A stretch of DNA of 64,000 nucleotides, taken from assembly GCA_016490735.1 (NCBI GenBank), contig JAEMWC010000037.1, positions 1,387,001-1,451,000 of the forward strand, in the 5' to 3' direction. The notes beneath the pieces were generated by a model. That model had not been told where the DNA came from. It ran no database searches and was given only the letters and a program-made list of their open reading frames with translations. This DNA comes from Pachyseris speciosa (lineage: Eukaryota; Cnidaria; Anthozoa; Scleractinia; Pachyseridae). Numbering within the stretch: the first letter of the stretch is position 1; the number at the start of each line of letters is the position of its first letter. The translations under genes and the position numbers were made by a program. This document shows positions 1-13,250 of the stretch, in pieces.

Positions 1-120
1 TATGATAAACTCTCTTACAGTCCAGTCTGTCATAACACAACTGTTAAGCTGTGACACCATTATGTTACCATACTCAGTGGGCTCTGTCTCGTGCCAGTAT
101 TTCTCGGCGGCTGGTTGATT
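1..120 (-). CDS. RPTP exon 18 (partial): PTP domain, cut by window edge
   Basis: Following an acceptor at 122-121, the exon encodes [20 protein letters not shown] then [19 protein letters not shown]. The W-E..YG...V pattern with T(V/I)REF is the PTP core before the WPD loop. A GTAAGAG at about base 17 could be a donor, but the downstream codons still read like PTP sequence, so the exon probably continues past the edge. The EKYW position replaces the usual CxxYW. Confidence 0.8.
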
Positions 121-3100
121 CTGAAAAGCAATAAATAGTTACAGAGATCTGTTGCAATAAACACTAAACCTAATCTTTTGCTAAACAACCCATCAACAGG
201 CTAAAGATATGGCTAACCATATCTTTATGGTTAGGCCGTTTAACTTTCCTTTGCTTAGTTAATTCACAAGCGGATGGTATACTTCCGGATTCCTTATTTT
301 ATAACTTGTTACTTTTGATAGCGTTTGTAGAGACGGTGTTAGGTATTTCTCCAGAGAAAATCAATCGAAAAAGCATAATTAAAGTACTAAAATTTGGAAT
401 GGCATCTAAAACCGAACTGCGGGTAAGCTAAACTGGTAATAACAGCTGTTGAAAGGAATTATCTTCCACGAATTTGCAGTCCTCATTAAGAAGCTAAAAA
501 TCGTTTCATTCACTCTGCGGCTATCTTGTTTAAGCAGGAGCCCTGCTCTTAGTTTAAGTAATCTCATTCAGTAACAAGATGAAAAAGGCCTTGCCGAAAA
601 CATGACTAGTAAAATTCATTAATAATTCATGTTATGACCAATCTACGGGTGGTATTTGAGTCACATGTATACCTCTCTAAACCTCCATGCGGCTGGCCGT
701 TTTAAATGCCCATAATGGTCTCCCGTTCACACTTTAGATATTACTTTAAAAATGTTCTCTCACTTTTTTTAAAGTTTGCCTCCGTAGTTTATTGTTAATT
801 AGAATGGGTTAGTGAACGCAATTGAGAGGTGAATTTATGGCCTCAAGGAACAAGATTGTGGTCTGTATTCACATTCCATTTCACAACAGTATCAAAGAAA
901 CACCATCGTATAAAAAAGGGATATTCTTGTGTCCCCAGTGGTAAGAGAAACTTTACCTAGCTATACTTACTTCTTTCTCCTGCATTTCAATCATAACAAT
1001 GGTTTTAACATTCTTCTCCCACACCATTCTCCAGAAATCCTCCATTGTCTCCTTTAAAGGGCCTAAAAAAGCATTAGAGCATGAAATAGGTCAATTCATT
1101 CATATTATCTTAGAGCCTTCACGCAAAGTGTCCGCTATACTCGTTAACTGAATGACCCGTCTGACGTTTCACAAAAGAGTTCAACCACAACCTTTACGCA
1201 ATACACCGATATTACAGTAGCGAGTTGTCAAGACTTTTCTTCTCCCTGAGCCACGTAAGCGCCCACTGAGTGACTTTTAGCCGCATGTGCTTTACTCAGT
1301 CTCAGGAAGCAATTTAACAGTGTGCTAGCAATTACTCTCCCCTGAATTGGATACCAGTCCATAGATCCCAGATTTTACCCCACAAACTGTGTCGCCATCA
1401 GCCATTTATACTCCTGGGTAAAGCAAAACAGCGAGGAGCATCCCGTGGATCAGTACCTTGAGCTGCAATATACTTGGCGGGAAAGCTGTAGCCCTAGGAC
1501 CAAAAAAATGTACTCACTAATTACTTTTTTGCTTGGCCACTACAACCTAAAAACTTAAATTATTCAATGACCTAGCCGACAAAACAAACAAACAAACAAA
1601 CAAACAAACGCATGTTCCTCCACGAGTGGGATCAGAAGACAGAACGCAATGGCTTAATGCGATTGGAATTTTGGTATCATGGCACGACCAGTGTGGTACT
1701 TGAGTTAGTATAAAATTGAATCAACTTTCTCAAGGACTGCGAAAGATGTAATTGCACGATGAGAAAAAAAAAGATATCAATTTTCCTCTGTTAGCAACAC
1801 CGAAGATGAAAATTTATCAACGAAGCAGGAAAATATTCAGTACGATAAAACATCTTACATCGACATAATTAGCGTTGATGTAGTCTGATCCAGCAATATC
1901 TCTCTTGGATTTCAGAATTACTCGACTATGATCATCTGGAAAAAAAAGATAGATCATTTAAAGATAGTTTTAATTTTTTCATAAAAGATGCTAAACACTA
2001 GCTACCTCAAGTAAGAGGCTTAGAAAATAACTTACATGCGACTATATTTCGGTAGCGGTTCTTGTTTCTGTTGCACGCCGCTTGGCTTGCCTCCCAAGAG
2101 GATTTCCACGTCAGGCGTTCAAGGCACTATGAAGAATCAAAAGCGCTGGTTAAGGTCAAAGTGTTTTCACTGGAGCAAAGTCGAGTTTAGCATATTATAG
2201 ACGTTAATTTGGTACTATGACAGGCTTTTATATTTTTTTTAGGGGAAACCTAGTCGGTGAGCTTAACACAGACAATGACAAGTTTGCTGTCGTACAGGCC
2301 TGGGAACAGGCCTGGGAACAGCGAACATAGGTAGTAAAGGAGTGAGATGGCTCCGCTAGAAAAACAACAGCAGAATGGAAAACGACCCCCACTTTAATCT
2401 GTCTCGGTTTTGGTTCGCAATATTCACTCACCATGTACAGAGTGTTGCATCTTGATAGTCAGGTTAGGAGACATTAAATTTACTGTAAGTTTTTCGTTTG
2501 TTCAACGGACCATATGATATTTAATGAAGAATCTGTACCTTAAACTCATCGTTAAATAAGGCGTTGTTGTTGGCATGGAAACGGTGACAGTGATCTGCAA
2601 GCTCTTTGACTGGTATTGGTCGTCTTGGAGGAGCGCTTTTGGATATGATGGACACTAAAATGCAGAGGAGGGGATAGTTGAATTTATGTAGTTACATTAA
2701 TAGGTTTTGTAGAATATGTTTCGAAATATCATAACAACAAAGGAATGGAATAATTTCCTTAAGACTTGTAAAAGAGGCACGAGTGTGTTGCCTTTTCTTT
2801 CACGAACACATTAATTACCTAAAGAAAATAATATCTTGAGCCGAAATGATTCGCATTTACTCTATGCTTTGCACAATGTCTCCCATATTTCTAAATCTCT
2901 TTCAGACAGCAACCAAAATGTTTCGTGGTATCAAATAATCCATTTGCTCACGGATGAAAAACTGATTTTGGCTAACATTAGAGTTGCATAATATTAGAAG
3001 ACAATCCATACTGTATGCCCTCTTATGTGTTACTGCTGACAGGAGACGGAAACGCTATTTTCATTGTTTCCTCAAGATCACTTCAGTGTTTTTCAATCAT

Positions 3101-6100
3101 GGCCCATGTGATACATTGGACTAGTTAAGCATGTTAATATGACATTAGCCACTCTCCTTTACTAAAGCACTGACTTACATTTATGTATGGGACCTTTAGA
3201 ACGCTTGGAATCTCGTCTGCAACGGAAACAAACAACTAGTTAATAGGGCTCTACTCTTTCACTATTTTCCCACAATTTTTGAAATTAAAAGTCGAACAGA
3301 AGTAGTGTGCGTAAAGAAACTTATTCCTGCATATGATTAAACGTAAGCTTGCCCCTGACTTCTTAGACCTAAATCAAAATCTTAGGTTAAGTACGCCGGC
3401 TATAACTGAATTGAATTTTCACATTTCTTCTGGTCGAGGAAGTAAAGATAAACGGATGCATAACAAAATAATACTGACTGAATCCAATATTGAAAATGAT
3501 GAGGAACTAAGCTTTCTGTAGTAATTAACTGCAGATTGCACATACCTGACGAGTAGAAATGCGGTGATCAACACTAACAACAGAATTACACCACCCAATC
3601 CAGCTACGATCCAGATTAACTTGGACTTGGCAGGACCTGGATTCTGAGCTGAATAAAGGGAAATGTGAAAACAAATATTAATAACTTGCAAACTTTTATT
3701 GGCTACTGCCTGTCCCTTGAAACCGGCAATACAGGAACAAGGTCGAAAGATGGGTGAAATCTATAGTGAAAGGTTTATGAAACTGTGTTACGCTATTTAA
3801 CATTACCAGACAAAATGAGGACTAGAGTCAATGGTCGGATTTCGTAGAAATCTCTTAGAGGATCCTTTGTTTCAAGCTAGCCGACGTGACAGAATGGACA
3901 AACTGTACTTTTTATGTGCCAACCACGTGCTCTCAGTTTTCCAACTCTGCCTCACACCACACTAGACACCGTCTTTTGACATCTTTTTAAATTGATCCTT
4001 TCTGCGATGCAGAAAGTAATGCATTTGACTCCGTTAGCAAGCTCAGATTTTTTATTTGAGTTCCCTTGCCTGTGAAAAAACTGAATATAGTGAGATGAAC
4101 AACTCGACCGGGGTTTGCCAAGAAGATGTAATAATTACCCTCTGACGTCTGGATGTTGGGTTGGTGCTGAACTATGATCTCTTCACTCATGCGCCCTGGT
4201 AATGAATTAGACGCTTGCACCTGGGAGAAAATTGTGGAGCGGAATTAGATCCAACCACACTTATTTGTATGTAAAAAAAAATAAGCAATTGCACAGTGGA
4301 ACCCGAGGGAGTGGAACCTCGATTTAACGAAGTACCAAGACCAAGGGAGGGACTAGGGAAATTGGTTCGCTATACCGAGGGCTCGTAATATCGAGGTCCT
4401 TTTCTATACATTTTAAAACATCGGGCTGAAGAATGTCGATCGTTATATCGAGGACTTCGTTATATAGAGGCTCGTTAAATCAAGGTTCCACTGTATTACA
4501 GTGTCTTTCTTGCTGAGAATTACCGCAGCCTAATAAAAGAAAAATCGGTACGTCTTATGAAAGAAATGGCACTTGCCACTGGCTGTTCGGTTTCCGCGGA
4601 ATATTGCTTTTTTCACTCATTAAAAAGGAAGAAATAAACTTACGGTAACACAAATGTAATAAACACGATGACGTTTCAATCCGGGCCGCAAATGAAATTC
4701 CCAAAAATCAGCTATTCCATCTGGTCTCCAACAGAAACAATTATGCAGGAGGTTTGTCGCGTAAGTTGGATAAAACGGAAGATTTGTTTGCAACAGCAGG
4801 ACCTTTAAAACATTTTGCAGTTTACGAAATTTTTAAGATGTGCATTTAAACTTTTGGCAGTTGTCTGTATTATAACTGTTGACGAGGACAAAATGGTTGT
4901 GACCTTTCCACGTTTTAGCCGTAAAATAATACTGGTTGCTTTTCCTTCAAAGAAATAACGTAAAATCCACCTTTACGTGGATGAATAGAAAAAGTACATA
5001 TTCACAATTTGAACACACTTGTAACATGTGAGAGTGCATGGCTCTTTAACAATCTCAGTGAGATGGTTTGGCCAGTGAGGGTTACCGCAGCATTTTACCA
5101 CTTACTTTTATTTTGAACTCAGTCTCGACATCAGGAAGAGTCACCTCATACGTCAGATACTCTTTATCCACGTCGGAGTGCATGGTGTAGGTTTTAGTAG
5201 CCCCGTCACCATCAGTAAAGTGGAGATCATATTTCTTAATAATACCATTTGTTTCCTCAGGTTTTCTCCACTGAAGAACCAGTCGTGACCCTTCTTTGAA
5301 TTTTACTGAAAGTCCGCGAGGAGGAGAGGGAGCTGGAACACACAGAAGTGCCGTTATATTAGAAAACGTTGCACTTAAACAGGTTTTACAAGCGCATACG
5401 GAAAAAACCGTATGTACTCACGAGAAGATGAAGCGAATTTGCAATCAAACAAATTTTTGTAACTGGAAATTTATTTTGTTGTAGGTCCTTTCGGTGTGTT
5501 TGTTCAGAATTTTTGATTTGATTTTATTGAAAGCTACACTAATTGTTAATATATGATTTTCATATATTCATTCTCACTAATTGCTTGCTAGTTCCGTCCG
5601 AAACATTGAGTTAAGGACGAAAAGTGTCTTTTTCCCCTCATATAGAAATTAAATGTATCATCCCAACTAACAAAATTGTCAATTATTTCTCATTATGAAG
5701 AAACAAATAGCAATAAAAGAGGAAAATTAAATGAATTTAGTTTCAGCTATAAGAATAACATAAAAATACATTGGGTGTTACAGTTTTATCTTTTGCCAAT
5801 ATAGGGGACCAGTTTTCACCATTTGTGTCTGTAAAGAGGTATCCTTGTTTACAATGTATTTTTCTAGAGAAGATAACACTCATGTGAAATCGCATATTTT
5901 AGTCTGAGAAGCGATTTCAGGTAAACGTTTTGGGTTCATCTGTACGTATCAAACAGCCAAGTGAATAGTAAAGAAAAGTTATTTTGGTTTTCGTGGAGAC
6001 GCTAATTGATGTTTTTGGCTTTCGGAGTCACGGAAAATGAAAATAAACTATCTTATATTATTAACGATCCGAAGCAATTGACCATAGGTTTGTTGTAATT

Positions 6101-9100
6101 TCAGTGTCCTCTAGCTTGGTAATGATATGATTGATGGGAATGCATACCGTCTTCTGGCATGATAACATCCACGGGTGATGAAAACTTGCTCCAGTTGTCC
6201 TGCCCAACTTCTTCCCGCACTGAAAAGGAATACACGTTATAGGGCTTTAATCCCCCAACTTGAGTGTCCCTGTGGTATGGAGTGCCTGCGTTAACGATCT
6301 TATGACCATCCATGTTGGTGTCAGCGGGTTTACCAATATGAAGCCATTTCACCATGTAACGACTCACGCGGCCTGAGATTCCCGGATGTGATTGCCAAGT
6401 GATGCGCACGCTCTGAGGGGTTTCTGTAACCACTTGCACATCTTGAGGGCTGTCTGGAACTATTGAAAAAAAATAAAATAAAATAAAATAATATAAATAT
6501 AACTCATTTTTGCAGTTAAGGACCTAAAACTAACGTGTAGGATGTTTTCGTTTCTTTTTCAGCCGTAATAATAATGCACTGTTTTTGAAACCCAAGCAGG
6601 CTGAACCTATGGCTTCTTCCACGCGTAAACAGAGGGAAAAACAAAGGAATTCACTCCCTACTTAAGGCGTTTTGAACAAGAATGTAATCTATGCACTGGA
6701 TTTTAAATGATGGGCATCAAACGCTCCGTAGAAAAAAAAGCATAGTTTGTGGGAATGGTACATATTTTACGTTTGCGGCGATTCCTTCCGTCCCTTAAAA
6801 GTAGAGATTCAACATTAACGGCACCCATTACATTCGGAATTAGAAGTACTGAGGAGCCGTTACGTTTGGCTAAAATACGCGAGTTATTGATAAAAAAAAT
6901 GTCTTTACAACTGCGGAATAAGCATAATGGCAATTCAGTTCTCTTTTCCCATTGATTCTTCGGCTTTCTGGCACAGTGAAATAATAAACTGTTCCACTCG
7001 GCATGGGCTGTAGAGAACAAAGTTTCTAATTCAACAACTTCTTAAGCTCTGACAGTTCCTTCTGCAGGTTGACATCGTCCATACAGGGAATCGGTTGTCA
7101 CTATGGTCTTTCCAACTGGACCGTTACTTTTGAAAAGCCTATCCTTTTTGGTTGGGCCGTTACTTTCAACAATTGCTAGAATGGTCCCAAAACTAACGTC
7201 TCTTTCAGGTAGCCGTGTTTTCCGGGCCGCTACTTTCGGAACTCTACAATATTTCATTTCTCATACCGCCCAAGAAAGGAACACCAACATTTCCCACGTA
7301 CCGGCCGGGGGTGTTGAGACGAATTCCTTTTCGGTGCTTGGACCAGCTCCCTTTCTTGTGAAAGCCGCAATCCACACTCTGTACCTCGTCGACGGCTTCA
7401 TCTGATCCAACGTGGTATGCGTCACAGTCGAGTTCACAGTAATCACTTTCTTGATGACAGGGAAGCGAGCATCCTCTTCGCTGTAGTTCACGTAATAGCC
7501 CTGCAGTATCCCACTCACGTGTTGCCGTGGAATGGCTTCCCATTTAACAAACACTGACTCGGGGGTATTAGCAGAGACTTCGATGATTCGAGGAGCTCGC
7601 GATGGAACTGTTTCAGAGGAAAAATAATTAACAATTATTCACCGAAGCGGAGGTGAATAGTGGTGGATGTTTACCAAGCCACGAAGCGGCGAGGTAAATA
7701 TCCACCACTTTCACCGACACTGAGGTGAATAATTGTTTTAGTATATACCACACAAGCTGAATAATTAGGAGACCAAAACATTAATTTATGTGTGACAATA
7801 TACCGAGAAGCGGTCGAAAATTATAAAATCTCGCGCGCCGGCTGCTCGGAGGCGAATAGTACTTGTTAATCACCTCCGAGTTAACGAATCAGAGCGCGCG
7901 AAAAGCACTATTCACCTGTGTGGTATATACTAAATGATGATAATGATAAGGATTAGTATAAGGGCAACGATAGCGATAGCGATGACGATCTGAAATCGCG
8001 ATACATATCTGCTGTTAGGTAACACTTGAAGCCTAATTCCTCAGAAGGAATTTTCCATGGTAACACGCAAGCTCTACGACAAGGACCCCTCAATTTAAGA
8101 TTGTTGCGAATTTTTTGAGATTAAAAAAACCCGTTCATCTACCATTTTAATTTTGTAACTTTCTTAACTCAGCAGTGTGATGGAGATGTGAAAAAGATGT
8201 GAAACGATTTCATGAAATCGATCTTTGGTGTGATATTTCTACTTTAAGAATGAAATGGGTAGCCAGTGAGAGCTCAAACACTGTTAGCAAGACCGCTTGT
8301 AAACCTGGGCTGAGTTGCTCAAAGCATGGTTAGCGCTAACCATTGGTTAAGATGTATTTAAACCTATAGGTTGTCATGGCATTTAACCAATGGGTAGCGC
8401 TAACCATGTTTTGAGCAACTGGGCCCTGGTTGATAGATTGTTAAACAACCAAGTATCTATCATTACTGGCCAAATCATATAGAGTACTAAAGTGATGACG
8501 TCATAAAAACTAAATTTGTGAAATTATGGGATTTGTTCGGATATTCAGAAATAACATGATCAAAAAGACCTACTTGCCAAAAATCAGCGTTTTCTTACAG
8601 TTTGAGAGCGAGATATTAGCACCGTTATGCTCTGCTGACTCCATACAAATCCTTCTAAATTTGACTCAGTTCCTAACGTTAGGAACCGAGTCAAATTTAG
8701 AAGGATTTGTATGGAGTCAGCAGAGCATAACGGTGCTAATATCTCAGAGCCAATTTGCCTTTAAATGCTGATTTTTGGCAAGTTAGCATCTTTCATCTTG
8801 CTCTTTCTGAAAATCTCAACAAATCCCATAATTTCAAAAATTCTAATATTTGTGACGTCACACTTTAGTACTCTATATTATATGGTCAGTTATTTTTTTC
8901 AAAGATCCCGTCTTATTAGCCTGTCCCAGGCGTTCAGATTGTGGGGAGCGGCGAAAATCGTCGCGAGAATTAACGATGTTGCGAGCGGGAAATACCGTCT
9001 TATGGATAATTATTTACTAGATGAAAAAATCCTACCATCGGTTGATTAATAGCATTCATCAGCTAACGAGATGTTTTAGTTATTGCATTTAATCAAGACA

Positions 9101-12100
9101 TATCCTCAGTAATGAGGGAAGCGGCCTTTGGGATAGACATTATCAAGGAAAAAATACAATGTTTACAAGTGCGAACATCCAATATGTGATTTGTACGAAA
9201 TTAATCAGAAAATTGTTAGTTGCAGTGGATTTTGACTGATACCATCACTGGCACCTATACTTCCAATGCCGGGTAACTATCTCCATAACAACAGTAAAAG
9301 CTCAACACAAAGAGATATTTCACTCATCCATAATATATTGTCACGTGACTTACCGTCTTCATCAGTGATAATTGTGACAGGTCTGCTGTGCTGACCGCTG
9401 CCCATATCAGTGAAAGCAGACACCCAAACATCATAATACGTGAACGGCTCCAACCCTGTTATCTCCAGGCTCTGAATTGACGTGTTAACAGACATGGCTT
9501 TTATGACACCCACATGACTCACAGAACGTTTCGTTTTAGACATTCCTGTTCTGTAATACACGTGATATCCCCGTAATATACCGTGCACGTAATGTTCAGG
9601 GACTGGGCTCCACTTTATCAATATACTACGGGGACCAGAGCTTCGAGCTTGCAAAACATCTGGGGCGCGGCTAGGGACTGGTAAAGAAAACGTCTTGCAT
9701 TAGTGAATGCCTCTTCTCCCCTCCCCGGTGAGGTTGGCGAGGTAGCCCTTATTGCCGGTTATTTAAACAGAGTCTGGACCCTTATATCTGCTTGTAAATC
9801 CATCATTTTACGAAGACAAAATGCGTTTTTAGTCTGTATTATATGCTTTCTCATTACTGTTTGCAGTGAACAACATTCAGATATGATTTAACACTCTGCC
9901 AGCGGAGACTGAATTTGAGTTGGATCGCGGTTTTGTTAAACTCTGTGTAATCATCGTTTATATAGCCTGCCCGGGTGTTTAATCTGGAACGATATCTGGA
10001 ACTACGTATTGAGCTTGTTAATGAAATGTAAGCACATATGAAATAACAAACAAACAAACAAACAAACCACAACAACAACAAAAACAGTAATCAGTAACCA
10101 GTGATTTACAATTGCTGCTCTCTTTTTATTCAAATATCGATTCCATATATAGCGGAAGTGATCATGCTCTTCAAGAGAAGACAGTAAAACCAAAGAAACT
10201 TTTAACTTACCATCCTCTAGGGTAGTTACATTCACCGGTTCACTGGTCTCACCCTGTCCTCCCTTTGTCAAAGCCGAGACTGTTACCTCATAAGTAGAAA
10301 ACTTTTGAAGATTCTTCAAGTGTGCAGTTGATTTTCTGGGCCCAACAAACTGTGTATAGAGCTTCCCTGACGCGTCGCGGTAAGTCACGTGATAGCCTTT
10401 GAGAGTATCCTCTGTAATTGGGGTGTAAACTGGGTCCCAGCTCACTCTCAGGCAAGACGAACACGTGCTAAAAACGTTCACGTTTTCTGGAGCTTCCAGG
10501 CCTGCGGAGATAATATAGATGCTCTATAGACCTACAGATGTTTGCTCCGCGCGCTCCTTCGCATACTACCCTAGAATTTAGGTTTTTCTTCTAAGTCTTA
10601 CCTCTTATCTTCCACAAACAAAATTCGTGAGATGAAATGTCGTTGTAGTAGCAATCTCCCGACGAAATACAAAAGTGGGGCACATTTACATATTTTCACA
10701 TTTTGAGTCTTTTTGTCGATTTTAAACGAATTCTTTTTCAAGCTTTATTTTCACTACTGCTTATTAGTGGTAACAACTGCAATGATCATTCACATCTTCA
10801 TTTCCTAACACGCAGTTCAAATATATGAATTTCATATATTCACAGTCAATGACGAGAGTGCAATTGAAAAAGTTTTTCCTTACCATACTTTGTAGTAATA
10901 TTGTGGGTGGGACCAAGAACACCATTCCTAATCCAGCCCCTGACCTTTGTGAGCCCCGTCAGGCGCACTCCATATGTGGTATTCCTCTGGAGACCAGTTA
11001 CGTCCACACTGAGAATTGACTGGTTTACTTGAATAACGTGGTTACGAGGCGACTTGCGAGGCAATTGCCAGTAGATGACGTAATACCCACGAAGGATTCC
11101 GTTGACGTGCTCCTTTGGGATTGGGGCCCAGACCACCTGAAAAGCAGTACTGTTGGCCGTAAGAGACACTAGCTTAGGTGCAGCTGACGGAACTGAAAGA
11201 AGAAGAAAAAAAATGCATGCAGTCAAATGCCATTGTAAGCTCTTATCTGAGTCGTATAGGTATGCATCGACCCAAAGGGTATCAATTCTGATATGCCATA
11301 TCAGAATTGATACACTTTGGGTCGGCGCATACCTATACGGATCCTGGTAGGATCCAAAAGGTAATAGTTCTAGTTTACCAAATGTGCGTAAGGTATAAGC
11401 CCTTAGCATCTCTTCTCATTGATCAAAGGCCAACCAGCATGATAATTTTGTCACTCCACGAATTGGAAGCTTCTTTCGAAGAAAGGGTATATGGTTTTCA
11501 CACCTCATAGAATGACGTTTTAAACTTAGTATCGTTAGAGGCCCAAAGCAAAGTTATTTTCTTGAAGAAATAACACACAAACAACAAAGTATAGAGTTCC
11601 AGTAAATTGATCAGGGCAAAGAAGAAGCACAAAAGGACCAAAGATTTGTTCAATCATAGGACGTGCTAAAAACACAAACGCAAATGGCACATTTCCGAGT
11701 TACCAAAAGCTCTTTATGGAAGCGAAGACTGTTGCAATTCTTATAAAAACGAGTATTAATCATATGCGAAGGAAAATTCTTTTCTACACGAAATGTTTTG
11801 CTGTGTGTATCGCTTTCAGCTGACTGCGAGCAGTAGTGTGTAATTCAGTACTACGCGAAGAATAGCCAATAACTCACCAAACTCGTCTGTCCATACTTGT
11901 ATAGGTTCACTGGTAGGTCCTTCACCTTTGTTAGTGTAACCCAACACTGTTATCCAGTAAGGTGTGAAAGGTTTCAAGCCACCCAGCTCTATGCCTAGGG
12001 CGAAAACCGCTGTGCAGTACATGACACTGTCAATCGTATCAGCTCTTTTGTAGCAGACTTTGTAACCGAGAACGAGGCCATTCCGGTGGGGCTTAGGAAT

Positions 12101-13219
12101 TTGCGCCCAGAAGACGATGATACTGACAGAGCTTGTGTTGTATGCTGTCACATTTGCCGGCGGGGCCGTGGGGGCTACATAAATTAATGATGAATATAGG
12201 CCGTTAAAATAAAGGTTTGCATTAATGACCTTCATTGTTCGCCTTCTTTTACAACAAAGCATTGCCGTACTTTAAAAGAGCCTTGATATATAACAAGTGT
12301 TTAATTCAGGAAAGTTTTGTTGTCGTGGATGTGGTATCCGAAACGTTTTGTTTTGATTAATTCCAGCAGAAGGCTAAAACACAAATCTTAAATTGTTGAT
12401 TAAATTAAATCTTTCAATAAGAATTTGCACACGGTGTACTGGCCTTTGCGTGTACTGTATACCCGTAGCTCTCTCTGTCTCTTGTTTTATCAGCATTTGA
12501 ATCAGATTGATTCTTGCACCCTCTACTGACAACACCTCATTTTTATATCACACTGAATTTGTAACTGACCAATAACAATTTTCCTGTGTCAAGTAGACGC
12601 GAAAATCAAATTTCGTTTTTGAAGTTCTAGAAAAATTAAAGACTGACGTCTGTATTCCTACCTCCCTCAGGTGTCCACACACGTGTGTATTTTGTGAAAG
12701 CACCATATGTCCCATTCCTGAATCCCTTCCGTATGCGAAAAAAGTACTGTGTGTAGACTTGCAGATTGTTCAGTGTCACTGTGCCCGTGGTACCAGGAAG
12801 AAGCATAGATGACTTATTGATGTCATTTTTCCATTGCAGCTCAAAAATAGTGTTTTTTGATGGAGACTTGACCTCCCAAGTCAATTTGACGCTGGTGTCG
12901 CCTGTTTTGTAGCCCACAAGATAATCTGGTGGATTGAGGGCTACTAGGAAGAAGAATAGGTTACATTTGGAAAATAAACAGTATTTACACTACTAAGAGT
13001 ATCTTGTTTTTATGCAGTTCGCTTTACTTGTTCAGCTATTACTAAGAAAAAATGAAAAGGGGTGCTCTTATTGTCACTGTACTAAAATTATCCTTATCAG
13101 ATCACTAGGAGTTAGAGAAAATACCCTGGTTGTGACAATGGGTGTTTACGAGTCGGGAATTGAATGTCAGTAACGATCGAGCATATAGACGTTATTCATA
13201 AATGGCTGCCAATTCATTA

Positions 13220-13250
<31 letters not shown>

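Noticed and set aside
8526..9049. Open frames across the palindrome at 8.5-8.9 kb
   Set aside because: Mirror-image frames produced by the inverted repeat; no protein features.
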